64,000 bases of DNA from Yamadazyma tenuis (lineage: Eukaryota > Ascomycota > Pichiomycetes > Serinales > Debaryomycetaceae): positions 1,054,001-1,118,000 of the forward strand of contig NC_089467.1 in NCBI RefSeq assembly GCF_029203305.1, given 5' to 3'. How positions within the stretch are numbered: position 1 is the first letter of the stretch; each line of letters begins with the position of its first letter. The notes beneath the pieces are model-generated. The model had not been told where the DNA came from. It saw only the letters and a program-made list of their open reading frames with translations, and searched no databases. This document shows positions 1-10,737 of the stretch, in pieces. A program made the position numbers and the translations under genes.

Positions 1-3000
1 CGTAGCAATGCTATGTGCCAATTTTTCTCTTTGCTCGAGTCGTCTAGAAACAAACGATTTTTCATCCCGGATTATAAGTAACCTTAATATGATGTCTTCA
101 GCTGAGGTCTGAGCAGCTATAGGATCTGCTCTGGCTTCAAGCTCCTCTTGTTGTGCTCTCTTTCTCGCTTTCGAGGTAGCGTTAGCCATTATTGTCTTAT
201 TTCTAGCCATAGTCCCGGCTCTGCTCAAACTTCTTGGTCTGCCCTTCTGTTCAGTTGCTCCTGGTTGCAGGGAATTCAACTCTAACGTGCTATTATTTAG
301 TGGGATTTTTCCACTATCAAAGTTGTTCCTGTCTCGCAATGACTTGACAAATGCAGGCGATAACCGTTCGACTTCTTGCTTCAAATAGTCAATATCTCCG
401 TCGTAGTATACGGGTAACAACAAAAGTGATTGATAGTGCTCGTTCTTCAAGTCTCTAATAGGAGGTCCATTACCATCATTATGGAAGAAGTCAAAGCACA
501 AGAAGTTCAACCAGGCAAAAACCGTTTCCAACTCATTGCTTGTAAGTAGTTTTCCAAATCCACTGATTCCAATGGTACTAGTAACATTCGCAACAGCAGA
601 AGTGACAGCAGATTGCCATCCACCTGTAGAAGGCTTTGGTTGGTTGTGAGAAGCAGCTCGGGGTCCAAAGTTAGATAAGTTAAAAACTTTAGCTGTTACC
701 AACTTTGGTAATAAAAGTTCATCAGCGCACGCGACAACTACTTGCCATGCAGCCACCATGACTAGAAGCAATAAGTCTTTGGTCAAGAACTCCGCAAGAA
801 CCTGCAAGTTAGAGTTCAAGTAGTCATATAACGGTATCATGGCATCATGCATTTGATCTTCAGTGGGTTTAATTTGCCCATTATTTCCACAAATTGACTT
901 CAAATTAGCTCGAGAAAAGCATAACCGTATAAACCTGGAGAATTTCTCCACAATCAACTTGATAGCTCTTTCCCGAGCTCTCATCAACGTCCTATGTGCT
1001 CTTCCCATGACAAAAATGGCATCTGCTCTTTCACTTTCAACCGCAACCTCAATTAATAATCTCCCTTGCGAGTCAAAATCCAAGAAGATTTCTTGGGGTA
1101 TGCCGTCATGTTTGAATCTCTTGGGATCTAGCTGTAGGACAGCCCTCCCGCATACTGAATGAGTTCCTAACTTCTCATCCCAAACAGTGACGGACAACGT
1201 AATACTGGTGTTCGGTTGCATTGTGAGTTCAAATTCTTCATCCCATTCAGGGTTTGGTGTATGGTTGATTGTTCTTGTCTTCCCAATGGTTTTGCGAGCC
1301 ACTGTATCAGTTAAGGTAACATAAGGTCTAATATTGGAGCTGTAAGAACCACCAGAAGCTAGATTTTCTGCTCTTTTCAATCTCAAGGAGAAAACATGAC
1401 TGGTAAAATAATTTTGACGGTTAGGCTCAAATGACCTCACAGTCTTCAGGATTAACTCGGGATCAAGAATGTCTTCAAGTTGAGCAAGCTGTTGCAGCAT
1501 TGCAGCCAAGTTGTTTAAAGCAACACAAGTTTCAGGACGGAAGTTGTAGGGTTCTTCTGCCTCAATTTTAGCCCCAGCTATTTGAATGTTATTTACTACA
1601 TTCTTCATTTCATCAAACCACCCTGCACTTTTTCGTTTATCAGCCTTCAGCTGTGTTGTTTCTAGCAATTTCTTCTGTTTATCTTCATTCAATTCAAACA
1701 TGATTTTGTCAGACATTGCTGAAGTGTATTTCAATACTCCATCGGAAATGCTCTTCAATAAAATAGTGTAGACTTTTGCCAATTGATACTCATTAGACCA
1801 CCCCAACAGTTCCAAGATCTTAAGAAATTCTCTAATTAACGAGAAGATATCCAATACAGATGTACTGAACTTTTTCTCGTCATTTTCAATATTTACTGGC
1901 TTGAAATTATCATTTTTGATAGCTTGGTCAACGATACTTTGGATTTTCTCTCCACTTTCATTCACCCACTCATTCAAACTAGAAAAGAAAAGCTTCTCTA
2001 AATTGAATTTGAATGATACTCCGGTGGTATTCACTTGGTTGTAAATGTCCCGTATCTGACAAAGGGACTTATATGCTTCCAAGGAATCCCCATAAGATAC
2101 AAATCCTCCCCTTTCCCTATTATATGCGTCAATATGCTTGAGAATATTCTTGGAATCGACTGCAAACATGGATGTCATGACGGTTGCAACAGTCCTAGGA
2201 ACATGGAGGAAGCCTAATAGCGGATTCTTGTATCGTTTTTGAAGGCTTTGAATGTCCAGCACAATACTTTCAGAAATATCCAAAACATGAATAGTGCTTA
2301 AGGTGTCATCCCTGGGAAGGTTCTCCAATAATTCGGCATATCTGGTTTCTGCAACTCTTAGAAGTGTTTTGGAAAGCTTTTTCTCCCACTTCTTAGGCAA
2401 TTGTAACTCTAGCACCTGTTTGAAAAAAAAATCAGACTCAATGTACTCCCCAAGAAATGCCAATACAGGCCCAAATTTGGGCTTCGTCACCTTGCTAAAA
2501 AGAATCAGGAGGTAATCTTTGATGGAGAACATGGTTGCATTATAAGAATATGTCAAGTTTTTCACCCACTCATCCTGATCCTTTAAGGGCCAATGATTCT
2601 TCTCGGGACCATCTTCAAGGATTAATTTACAGTAATTCAAAATCTGGATGGAATGGCCGACGTCAACTGGAGCAAGATCTTTAGGATCTTTTGTTATATA
2701 GAAGCTGTCTTTCAACATTCCCGACAAGTGGGCAGCTGAGAATAAGCAAACAGCTTTTGTAGAATAATCAATTCTCCATATTTTAGCACACAAATTCATC
2801 AATTGACTGGATTGTTTAGAAAACAATGGGGCCTCCTCTGAAAGCTGTCTCTCTTTGGACTGAAGTTCAAGACACAATTTGACAAGCACCACGAAGAACT
2901 TTCTTGCCAAAGAACTTCTGGGAAGGATATAAAAGTCTTCTCCCAAAGGTAGTTTCGGTATCAGCATAAGTTTCATTGATGCTGGCACAGGGTATTTTGC

Positions 3001-3987
3001 TATCAACGACTCACAGTTGGCTTTTTCTTTTGACTTCCATACCAGGTATACTTCATTGTTGACAAATGAACTGGGAGGGAACTGGCCTAAGTCTTTCTCG
3101 AGGTAGAAAAGTACTTGTTTTATATCCTGGTGAAGGGCCTTCTCTTGAACAATGTCCTTTACTCTGAATATATCCTGTTGAATTTTCACCAGATCAAATT
3201 TGAACAAGTCCTGGAGTAAAGTCACGGTTGCTTGGTCCAAATCGGTAATTTTAAAGGAAGGTTTATTGTATCTGACATTTGCCAGGGTCAAGGATACCGA
3301 AGAGCTTGACGATTTGGGCTTCTGAGGGTTCAAAGAATCTCTGTGCTCATTGAGTTTAGATACGATCAAATCCCTGTTTTTCTCCTTTTCTACCAACCCG
3401 ATTAAGATTGACACAAACTCATTGGCCTGTTTGAACACCACATTACTAATCTCGGACTGGGGAATGGATCCAAGCTTAATGATCTCTCTATTGGAACTGG
3501 CAACAAACTTCATGAGCAAGTAGTCTGGAGTCTTATTAGCCTTCAAGTCACCCTTTACTTTTGGGTCAAGCAACTCACTGTAGAATCGGAGAAACGACCG
3601 GCGTGTATGCTCATCCAAGCGAAGTCCCTTCTTTTTCATTGCAATGAGATTCAAATGGCGTTCAAGGTTAGAATAGAAAGACGATGAAAGTTTGACATCA
3701 CTGGGCGTATTGAGACCGTACACCCGAGACGACCGCTTCTTGGAAGGCGAAGTCACCATTGACAAGCTGGTAGAGCTTCCATTTGTGTCTTCAATGTCTT
3801 CAACCACTATTGGTGTTTTGAATCGGGCTTCATTGACATACTCAAGAATTACCACTTTGAGCACACATTCGTACAACTTGTTATGGTCAATTTTATCATA
3901 GGAGTCATCTTGATTCAATAGAGTTGTTGAAGAGAGGCTTCGTGTTCTGCTACTAGAATGTTGGCTTTGGAGCAGCATCACTGACAT
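1..3987 (-). CDS. Munc13/Unc13-like C2 and MHD domain protein, 3' end beyond the window
   Basis: The minus-strand frame is open from an ATG at 3987 to base 1 (1,329 codons, no stop), so the C-terminus is missing. A C2 domain lies at 1430-1200 (begins FSLRLKRAENLAS; includes NPEWDEEFEL and VTVWDEKLG). It is preceded by a long helical region of the MHD1 type and followed by an MHD2-like helical segment (about 860-480, containing LYDYLNSNLQVLAEFLTKDL and NFLCFDFFHNDG). MHD1-C2-MHD2 is the layout of fungal Munc13-like proteins such as S. pombe Ync13, which act in exocytosis and endocytosis at sites of wall growth. The N-terminal 100 residues are Ser/Thr-rich and probably disordered. The function is inferred from domain order. 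No introns seen. Confidence 0.75.
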   Translation of the reverse strand, partial: MSVMLLQSQHSSSRTRSLSSTTLLNQDDSYDKIDHNKLYECVLKVVILEYVNEARFKTPIVVEDIEDTNGSSTSLSMVTSPSKKRSSRVYGLNTPSDVKLSSSFYSNLERHLNLIAMKKKGLRLDEHTRRSFLRFYSELLDPKVKGDLKANKTPDYLLMKFVASSNREIIKLGSIPQSEISNVVFKQANEFVSILIGLVEKEKNRDLIVSKLNEHRDSLNPQKPKSSSSSVSLTLANVRYNKPSFKITDLDQATVTLLQDLFKFDLVKIQQDIFRVKDIVQEKALHQDIKQVLFYLEKDLGQFPPSSFVNNEVYLVWKSKEKANCESLIAKYPVPASMKLMLIPKLPLGEDFYILPRSSLARKFFVVLVKLCLELQSKERQLSEEAPLFSKQSSQLMNLCAKIWRIDYSTKAVCLFSAAHLSGMLKDSFYITKDPKDLAPVDVGHSIQILNYCKLILEDGPEKNHWPLKDQDEWVKNLTYSYNATMFSIKDYLLILFSKVTKPKFGPVLAFLGEYIESDFFFKQVLELQLPKKWEKKLSKTLLRVAETRYAELLENLPRDDTLSTIHVLDISESIVLDIQSLQKRYKNPLLGFLHVPRTVATVMTSMFAVDSKNILKHIDAYNRERGGFVSYGDSLEAYKSLCQIRDIYNQVNTTGVSFKFNLEKLFFSSLNEWVNESGEKIQSIVDQAIKNDNFKPVNIENDEKKFSTSVLDIFSLIREFLKILELLGWSNEYQLAKVYTILLKSISDGVLKYTSAMSDKIMFELNEDKQKKLLETTQLKADKRKSAGWFDEMKNVVNNIQIAGAKIEAEEPYNFRPETCVALNNLAAMLQQLAQLEDILDPELILKTVRSFEPNRQNYFTSHVFSLRLKRAENLASGGSYSSNIRPYVTLTDTVARKTIGKTRTINHTPNPEWDEEFELTMQPNTSITLSVTVWDEKLGTHSVCGRAVLQLDPKRFKHDGIPQEIFLDFDSQGRLLIEVAVESERADAIFVMGRAHRTLMRARERAIKLIVEKFSRFIRLCFSRANLKSICGNNGQIKPTEDQMHDAMIPLYDYLNSNLQVLAEFLTKDLLLLVMVAAWQVVVACADELLLPKLVTAKVFNLSNFGPRAASHNQPKPSTGGWQSAVTSAVANVTSTIGISGFGKLLTSNELETVFAWLNFLCFDFFHNDGNGPPIRDLKNEHYQSLLLLPVYYDGDIDYLKQEVERLSPAFVKSLRDRNNFDSGKIPLNNSTLELNSLQPGATEQKGRPRSLSRAGTMARNKTIMANATSKARKRAQQEELEARADPIAAQTSAEDIILRLLIIRDEKSFVSRRLEQREKLAHSIAT

Positions 3988-4112
3988 CTAAAGTTTGTGC
4001 AGCGGTTTGCGACTCTATTTCAAAAACAGACAAACAAACATCCTCCACAGCGCGAGGCCATTGTTTAGCAGAGTTATATATTGTACAGCTATGGAAATAC
4101 AAACTGACGTGT

Positions 4113-5037
4113 TTAGTCCTCTTCCGACAGTTCTGAGAACTGGTCTTCTTCAGGAGACCGTGAAGAAGGTACAGGCGATGCCAGAGGTTCGACTGACGAA
4201 TAGGCTGCGGCTGCCGCTTCAGCTGCTTCTTTCTTTTCAGCCAATTCCTTATCGTAGAACATATGCTTTACCAAATCTTTTTGCATTGCAAATGAATCGA
4301 CTTTCTCTAGGGTTATGTTAGTAAACATTGTTTCGGTAGGTAACTCCCATAATTATATACGTACTTTTTTTGAAGAGATTCTCCAACTTCTCATCACAGA
4401 GAATGGTTCTTCCAGAATTGGGGTCCTGAAGCTTATTGCCCTTGATATACTGCCACAAGAGCTTGACAACTTGCCCTCTAGGTGCGCTGGTAACGCCTAT
4501 AATTTCAGACAAAGGGGCAGACAATTGCACTTCTCTCTGAAACACACTCTTTCTCTTAGGTTTGTCCTCAGACGAGGTCGACTTCTTTGTTTTGGTTACC
4601 TTCGATGGCTTTTTGCGGTTGAGGGCGTTTCTTACCGGGACACTCATCTCCTTCAGGAGCTTCAACGCTAGAATGGCATCTTGTTTGATCATTTCTTCTC
4701 GTCTCTGCTTCTCACTCTTATCATTCTGTTGTTTCCTTTCATCTGCCAAGTTGTGGTACCTTTCGAGAATCAACTCGTTGATACTGCTCTGACAATGGTT
4801 AGTAAGTGAAGGAACTGGGTCTTGTGGTGGGGGGTGCACATACTTTATGTTCATCTAAATTGATTGCAAAGAGCTCTTGGAGGGCTCTCCTTATCTTCTT
4901 GACAGACACTTTTTCCAAGTCTGCCACTCCCAAAATGGCCTATTGGTAGGTTAGTAACACTTCTAGTAAGTGTCCTGAGGCTGGCAACATACGTCAATCG
5001 TAGGTAAATACTCTTTAGGTTTATATTCCGAAGTCAT
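4113..5037 (-). CDS. UAF30/TRI1: SWIB/MDM2 and DEK_C domain protein (UAF30/TRI1 type), four exons
   Basis: Four exons on the minus strand: 5037-4993, 4939-4844, 4788-4365 and 4306-4113. The introns are 53, 55 and 58 nt, with donors GTATGT, GTATGT and GTACGT and branch sites TACTAAC just before the acceptor AG. All three junctions keep frame, giving 252 aa. Exons 1-3 encode an N-terminal DEK_C-like helical domain (about 8-60). A basic linker follows, then a SWIB domain (about 130-205: PLSEIIG, LWQYIKGNKLQDP, ILCDEKLENLF, then KHMF across the last intron) and an acidic tail rich in Ala, Glu and Ser. In S. cerevisiae, Uaf30 is a subunit of the RNA polymerase I upstream activating factor and Tri1 is its paralogue; which one this represents is unclear. 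The splice pattern is inferred from consensus sites and phase. Confidence 0.85.
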
Positions 5038-5180
5038 ATTAACATTTGAACAAGTAATAGTTTCGCAGTGAGAATAAATCTCTAGCGTTGCGCCTACAAC
5101 GAATAACCAAAGTGGTACGAAATGGTGACATTAAAATTCTATAAATACATAGCTTATCGTTAAATGCTCTTTCTGGTTCA

Positions 5181-5786
5181 TTAACCTCTCAAGTTCCGCT
5201 TGTGCTGCAACTCGTTCTTCTTGACCAATCTCTTTCTTTCAGCTCTATGTAAACTTCTTGGGTCAATCAACTCATCAGGCGTATTCTTAACCTTATCATC
5301 AATTTCAACCAACCACTGGTCATCAAGCAGCTTGTTTTTACCCTTGTATCCCCATTTGGGAGCCCACTCACCGGTGTCTTCATCATATACCATTTTTCCG
5401 TCTCTAGCCTTAGGTTTAATACCTTTCTTAACGGCGAATTTCTGCCATTTGGTTAATGGTTTGTCCTTAGGAATAGCCTTCTCTCTAGGCAATAATGTGA
5501 TAGGCTGGGGCAATTGCACCAATGTCATCGTGGAATCCTGTCCGGTGGAAGACCCGTGGGTGTCAGTGGTAGTCTTCAAGGGCAATGATAAGATTTGATT
5601 TATCAACAATTGCACGTTATCTCTGGTGACTGCTGTCAAGTACTGTTCCTTTTGTTCTGCGTTAGCCAACTTGTCATTTTCAAGGGGATTTGGGTCAAAA
5701 GCCGCCAAGTTTCCCAAGTCGAAGGTGTCTGGGATCGGCTTGTCGACCGTTACGGGCTTAAACTCTTTTTCGGTGTTTCCTGACAT
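5181..5786 (-). CDS. RRS1: Ribosome biogenesis regulator Rrs1
   Basis: 201 codons, close to the 203 aa of S. cerevisiae Rrs1. The frame extends upstream to 5885, but the conserved protein begins at the second ATG (MSGNTEKEFKPVTV). Family signatures are visible: FDLGNLAAFDPNPL near the N-terminus, LLINQILSLP, LTKWQKFAVKKGIK in the middle, a WAPKWGYKG segment and a basic C-terminal tail. Rrs1 works with Rpf2 to bring the 5S RNP (5S rRNA, uL5, uL18) into pre-60S particles in the nucleolus. The gene follows GEM1 on the same strand with about 88 bp between them. Confidence 0.93.
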   Translation of the reverse strand: MSGNTEKEFKPVTVDKPIPDTFDLGNLAAFDPNPLENDKLANAEQKEQYLTAVTRDNVQLLINQILSLPLKTTTDTHGSSTGQDSTMTLVQLPQPITLLPREKAIPKDKPLTKWQKFAVKKGIKPKARDGKMVYDEDTGEWAPKWGYKGKNKLLDDQWLVEIDDKVKNTPDELIDPRSLHRAERKRLVKKNELQHKRNLRG

Positions 5787-5874
5787 GCTTTGTGAGATGG
5801 AAAAAATTGTTTTTGATGAGATGAGGTTTTTGATGCGAGAAGCCAGGTGGTTGTGTGCAGGTACACTCACCAGT

Positions 5875-7866
5875 CTACTTTGCATGGTTTCTCCAAATCC
5901 ATAGTGATACTAGTGTCATAATGCTGATAGTTCCACCAGCAAGGACAATGTGTTTGTACTTTTCGTCATTGATATTTTCTGGTTCCTTTTCCAAGCCGGC
6001 GGTGGCGGTACTGGGCATAGTGGCAGCATCGACGATTTGGATGAAAAGCTCGTTGAGAGAAGTAGCCCAGTTGGAAGAAATATGCAACGGAGAATTGATG
6101 GAAAGGTCCCGTGTGTAAATTTCGGGCTGGATATCACCCCGTTGCTGCTGTTTATCCAAATCTGCTTTCAAGGCGGCAAACACACACGGTACCTCGTCCA
6201 AAGTGTCCTCATACTTTAGTCTCAAATCAATCAAATACTGGAAAGAATTAGGATCGGACGAGTCGTAAGTGAAGCAGATGGCGTCACATTGGTCTAGACG
6301 GCTTTTGTTTTCTAGAATGGCCGACTCGAGCTCACCAAGTTCTTCTAATATCAAATAACACTGTTTTCCCCCTCTTAATTCGATATCTTTTGCACATATG
6401 CGAGGTTGGATCGTAGGTGAGTACATTTCACTGTAGTTACCTTTCAAGAACAGCTCGAGCAAAGACGTCTTCCCTGACTTAGGTGCTCCAATGATAAAGC
6501 AGTTGAACACATTCCGGTCAAAAACCGGCTGCCTATACACCTTATTTTGCTTTTTTCTTCTCTTTCTAGGCTTTGTGATCTGTAAAGCTTTAATAGAGCT
6601 TCCTTCATCAAATCCAAGGTACGAAAGGTACTCCAACGTAGTCCTATAGTCAAGAAAAGTGGTGAGGTTCCATTGAGCAAGCCAACCTTGTAAGGTGACA
6701 TATCCAGACTCATTACACACAATCGAAGAAGGAAACTGGCAATCCCTCCAAAGCTTGGGGATCCCCGGAGTTGGATAGAACAAGCTGCTGAGTTCATTTT
6801 CACTGAGTCCCCCATCGTTGTCCTTGTCGAATTTGACAAAGAGGTCAACCATAAACCGGTACCCAAGAGGACTTAACTCTACGCTGGAATCGGGGTTGAC
6901 ATCGATTTTCGGAAACAAAAACTTATCGTCCAACGACAACGAGTTTGTATAGCTGAAGGACCGAAGTATGCCCCAGATGGTCTCATGCCTTCCTCTTTCG
7001 GCATATATCTTGTTCAAGAGAATAAACCCATCTTCCGAAATGCCGGGATGTAGTCCATCCTGCTCCGTTTCGGGGAATATCACGCGGTCAAGGGTCCGGA
7101 GGATATTCTCATACTCGGTTATATCAGCAGTCCTTTCAAACGCCTTTGTGTGTAAGCTGGAAAATTCCTGGTAGTTCAAGTACCCGTCCTGGTCCTTATC
7201 ACATAAAAAGAACACCCGTTTCAACGCTGCCACAGCCGCCGGCTTCAAGTTTCCTTCCTTGGAATCAAATATAGGCGATATCGGATGTGTGATGGCACGT
7301 TGGCACATGTAAAAGGCCTCCACCACATTAATATTCTGTTTGGCGCTGGAACGTACACACGCCTCGATCTCTTTAAACTCATTAAGTAACGGCAAAAATT
7401 CGTCGGAGTTCTGGCTGGTGTCATCACCCAAAGTCGTATCACATTTATTGGCACATAGTACCACCGGGAGGTTCACGCCCAACGATCTGAGCATGGGCAT
7501 CCAATGCAATGAGATTCTCTCGTAGGTATAGTGATCTGAGTATACCAACCAGATGACATCTCCACGCTTCAATTCCTTCTGAAGCCCAACGAGATCCGAC
7601 GACATGGTATCTATAAGCACAGTAGTGTGAGGAATGTACTTCAGAACCCGCTTATCGGTGATGGAATTTCGAGATGATCCTTTGACAGGCGAATTGGATA
7701 TGAGCTCTATAAGACACTCGGAATAGTCTTCATTGGAAATGGTTATTGGAGGAAGTTTCTTTTGAATGTTGGGGATGTACTCGCCTTTAACAAGAGCCGA
7801 TATGAGCGTTGACTTGCCCACATTGTCGTCACCACACACAATTACACGTATACTCTCTTGCGACAT
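5875..7866 (-). CDS. GEM1: Mitochondrial Rho GTPase Gem1 (Miro)
   Basis: 663 aa, like the 662 aa S. cerevisiae protein. The start is placed at MSQESIRV, not the upstream in-frame codon. It has an N-terminal GTPase domain (P-loop GDDNVGKST, NKCD specificity motif) and two canonical EF-hands (DKDQDGYLNYQEF and DKDNDGGLSENEL). A second GTPase domain has P-loop GAPKSGKTS. A C-terminal tail-anchor helix (IVLAGGTISIMTLVSLWIW) is followed by a short basic end. Miro proteins sit in the outer mitochondrial membrane; yeast Gem1 controls mitochondrial morphology and inheritance and regulates the ERMES ER-mitochondria contact complex. It is divergent from BOL3, with 83 bp between the start codons. Confidence 0.95.
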   Translation of the reverse strand: MSQESIRVIVCGDDNVGKSTLISALVKGEYIPNIQKKLPPITISNEDYSECLIELISNSPVKGSSRNSITDKRVLKYIPHTTVLIDTMSSDLVGLQKELKRGDVIWLVYSDHYTYERISLHWMPMLRSLGVNLPVVLCANKCDTTLGDDTSQNSDEFLPLLNEFKEIEACVRSSAKQNINVVEAFYMCQRAITHPISPIFDSKEGNLKPAAVAALKRVFFLCDKDQDGYLNYQEFSSLHTKAFERTADITEYENILRTLDRVIFPETEQDGLHPGISEDGFILLNKIYAERGRHETIWGILRSFSYTNSLSLDDKFLFPKIDVNPDSSVELSPLGYRFMVDLFVKFDKDNDGGLSENELSSLFYPTPGIPKLWRDCQFPSSIVCNESGYVTLQGWLAQWNLTTFLDYRTTLEYLSYLGFDEGSSIKALQITKPRKRRKKQNKVYRQPVFDRNVFNCFIIGAPKSGKTSLLELFLKGNYSEMYSPTIQPRICAKDIELRGGKQCYLILEELGELESAILENKSRLDQCDAICFTYDSSDPNSFQYLIDLRLKYEDTLDEVPCVFAALKADLDKQQQRGDIQPEIYTRDLSINSPLHISSNWATSLNELFIQIVDAATMPSTATAGLEKEPENINDEKYKHIVLAGGTISIMTLVSLWIWRNHAK

Positions 7867-7949
7867 GGATTGGTGAGTGCTCGCTTTTTCGGATGCCAAT
7901 CAAAATCTCATTATTAATAAACTGGAAACGACAACTGTATTTGTGCACC

Positions 7950-8306
7950 ATGTTGTTCAGATCGATACTTGCACCAGTTCGGGGCGTCAGAGGCATTGGT
8001 TTGCGCCAGACGCCGAGAGCATCCATGAATATCACAGCGATCGGGGCCCGGTTATACTCCGATGCGATGTCCTCGATGGATGAATATGAATCGAAGATAT
8101 ACAAGATCTTGAAACTGGAGTTCAATCCTTTGGCTTTGGAGGTCCGGGATGTATCAGGCGGCTGCGGGTCGATGTTTGCCATTTTGGTGGAAAGCGATAA
8201 GTTCAAAGGAGTTCCTATGATCAAACAGCACCGATTGGTCAACGAGGTGTTGAAGGATGAGATAGCCAAATGGCATGGAATACAATTACGGACCAAGGCT
8301 CCATAG
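7950..8306 (+). CDS. BOL3/AIM1: Mitochondrial BolA-like iron-sulfur protein
   Basis: 118 aa, the same length as S. cerevisiae Bol3/Aim1. The start is the MLFRSILAPVRG methionine, which opens a basic amphipathic presequence suited to mitochondrial import; the upstream in-frame extension is ignored. The BolA fold covers about 45-115: YESKIYKILKLEFNPLALEV, VRDVSGGCGSMFAILVES, then FKGVPMIKQHRLVNEVLKDEI. The Cys of GGCGSMF and the His of KQHRLVN are the family's conserved positions. Bol3 helps transfer 4Fe-4S clusters to client proteins in mitochondria. It is divergent from GEM1 and convergent with PRT1. Confidence 0.92.
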   Translation: MLFRSILAPVRGVRGIGLRQTPRASMNITAIGARLYSDAMSSMDEYESKIYKILKLEFNPLALEVRDVSGGCGSMFAILVESDKFKGVPMIKQHRLVNEVLKDEIAKWHGIQLRTKAP

Positions 8307-8472
8307 CGACAACATCTACTGGTTCTTGTAAATATCGACATACGTTTCATAGTAATTACGTTCTCTAATACAGATTAGTGTGAGTATTTATCAAATTACT
8401 TAGTATCTACTAATAAAAAGTGAGTTATTTATTGAAGTCTCAAGTTTCAACTGTCTTATCATACAATATAGT

Positions 8473-10626
8473 CTACTCAATAACTTCTTCTTTCTCTTCG
8501 ATGATCTCCTCTTTGATCTCCTCGATGATTTCAGCTTGCACTTCGTTCTCTGTAGACTCAACCTTTGCGTATTTCGATCTGTAGTCTCTCCATTCTTCCA
8601 AAAGCCTACGACGGTTCAAAATGGCTTCTCTGGTAGCAGTGTCAGCCTCCATGGCATCAGCTTCGTCGAATTGTGCACTGTATTCACGCAAGTTCTTTCT
8701 GACTCTCTTTCTGTCAGCAGCACTCAACAATGAAGCAGGTCTTGGTCTCCAGATAAACTCCTTGAACTGGTCCTTGGTGTCGTCCCTTAACATGTTACCG
8801 GTGAACTCGAACAATTTGTATCCGTTTTCAATGGTGTGGATCCATGCCGAAGACCAAGCAGCAACAAACCTTCCGGATGGGTCCCAAGACAAGTTGGTCA
8901 TACCACCATACTTTTCGGCTTTCAATAACTTGGCCTTGTTAACGTCCTTGTTATTACCTGGCTTCTTGTCATCATCGTAAGAACAGTCGTAGAACTCGAT
9001 TTCTCCATTAGACTTGCCGATGGTTGCAACAACAGCAAATCTCCCCTTTGGAGACCAGAAAATCGTGTTTGAGTACTTCTTCTCGATAGTGTCGTAACAC
9101 TTGTAGCTAGAGGAAGTGATCTTGGTCTTTTGCAGCAATTCAGGAGCGTAGAACGAGATGATGTTTTTTGGAATGGCAGGGTTGTTAGTACCATCGTCCA
9201 ATCTGGATATGGTGATAAACCGTTCAGTCTTGGGTTCCCAGGCAAAGTTCACCACCACTTCCTTCAACTCGAGCTTTTCAACAGGAATGTCTTTTTCGGT
9301 AGTCTTGAAAAATTCTAAATTGGAAAACACAGTCTTACCGGACTTGGTATGACGGTCGACCTTCACACACAAATACTTTCCTTCATCGTGCCAGTGCATC
9401 TTACAGTCACTGACTTGGAACAAGTTGGTGGTTCTGAGAACCTGGGTTGATGGAATTTGCATCAACGCCACTCTAGCAGTTTGATTAGAGCTTTCTGGAG
9501 TCCAGTATGACAAAAGGTATTCACCTCCTTCAACCTTGGAGTTAGCCAACTTGACACTGGCGGGAGCCCACTCAAAGTCGACAATCGAGTCGATTTGCAC
9601 CAATTTTTTGTTCAACAATTGGAAAGATGGAGTCTCGTAGATAGCCAAGGCATTTGGACCTTGACGAGCACAGTACTTATCATCGTGAGACCATTTGACC
9701 AAGGGCCAAGGCATCTCCTTCTGGCCTTCTAAGTGAGGAGGCAAAGCAAACGATCTGGCAGGTTCACCGGTCTTAATATCCCAAATAACTAATTTATGAC
9801 CCTCATTTTCCTCTTTGAATGGGAAATGGGCTCTTTCAGCAGCAGTTTCAGGCATGGTGATGGGCAAGGGAGACAACGTCACCAAGTAGTTTTCGTTGGG
9901 AGAGAAATCAATCAAACGGACTTGGTTATGGATGTACTTACTCAAGCTCTCAAACTCAGGACCTCCCCAAGATTGTACACCTTGAGGGTGAATGGAACAC
10001 AAGTAAGTACCTTTTGGAGAAAACTTGGCATACTTGGAGGTGAATCCTTGTCTTGGTTCGATAACCTTTTCTGGGTCGCTTTTCTTCTTGTTCCAGTAGA
10101 TACCAACGGTTTCAGATTGGTGTAAGAGAAGCTGATCTCTTCCTTGTTCATCCAATAACCAATCCTTCAAGAAACCATGTTCCTTGAATTCTGGGATTTC
10201 TGGTTCCACAAACTCCTCAGGGACGTTACCTTCAGAACCATAGTTTTCGATATCACTCAAACTATTGACCAATAATCTGTGACTCTTGTCCAACTGCTTT
10301 CCGTTCAATTGTCTAATAGCCTTTTTGGCCAGGTCTGCTTCTTTGAACTGAGCAAACAAGTATCCTTTTGTCTTCCCGTCTTCTATTGGCATATAGAATC
10401 CGTCATCGCCGTCTTCTAACTCACCGTAGCTGGATAATAATTTCTTCAACACTTTACTCAAAACTGGAACTTTGGCTTCGGTAGTCACAGGAGCTCCGTC
10501 AATGACAACATAGTTATCCAAGCCAAAATCCTGGTTGACCTGGTACCTGGCTTCTAAGTCAGTGTAATCGACATCGTCGACGTTGATCTCTTTTTCAAGA
10601 TCTTCGTAGGTATATCCATGAACCAT
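8473..10626 (-). CDS. PRT1: Translation initiation factor eIF3 subunit b (Prt1)
   Basis: 717 aa. Acidic N-terminus, then an RRM (about 37-120, starting [18 protein letters not shown]), a long WD40-like beta-propeller region and a helical C-terminal segment ([20 protein letters not shown]) that binds other eIF3 subunits. It ends in a low-complexity Glu/Ile stretch. eIF3b is the scaffold of the eIF3 complex and is essential for 40S recruitment of the ternary complex. The length fits yeast orthologues (S. cerevisiae 763 aa). It is convergent with BOL3, with about 165 bp between the stops. Confidence 0.96.
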   Translation of the reverse strand: MVHGYTYEDLEKEINVDDVDYTDLEARYQVNQDFGLDNYVVIDGAPVTTEAKVPVLSKVLKKLLSSYGELEDGDDGFYMPIEDGKTKGYLFAQFKEADLAKKAIRQLNGKQLDKSHRLLVNSLSDIENYGSEGNVPEEFVEPEIPEFKEHGFLKDWLLDEQGRDQLLLHQSETVGIYWNKKKSDPEKVIEPRQGFTSKYAKFSPKGTYLCSIHPQGVQSWGGPEFESLSKYIHNQVRLIDFSPNENYLVTLSPLPITMPETAAERAHFPFKEENEGHKLVIWDIKTGEPARSFALPPHLEGQKEMPWPLVKWSHDDKYCARQGPNALAIYETPSFQLLNKKLVQIDSIVDFEWAPASVKLANSKVEGGEYLLSYWTPESSNQTARVALMQIPSTQVLRTTNLFQVSDCKMHWHDEGKYLCVKVDRHTKSGKTVFSNLEFFKTTEKDIPVEKLELKEVVVNFAWEPKTERFITISRLDDGTNNPAIPKNIISFYAPELLQKTKITSSSYKCYDTIEKKYSNTIFWSPKGRFAVVATIGKSNGEIEFYDCSYDDDKKPGNNKDVNKAKLLKAEKYGGMTNLSWDPSGRFVAAWSSAWIHTIENGYKLFEFTGNMLRDDTKDQFKEFIWRPRPASLLSAADRKRVRKNLREYSAQFDEADAMEADTATREAILNRRRLLEEWRDYRSKYAKVESTENEVQAEIIEEIKEEIIEEKEEVIE

Positions 10627-10737
10627 GTTAAAATGTGTTTAGAAAAATTCAACGCTGATGTGAAAAATTTTTAGAAGCGCGAAAGTGAACATTTTGGGGT
10701 TCTCATTAAATAGTACATAGCATTACACAAGGTATTT

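Noticed and set aside
5787..5885. Longer N-terminus for RRS1
   Set aside because: The extra 33 residues are not part of the conserved protein and run close to the GEM1 stop; the second ATG gives the family's normal length.
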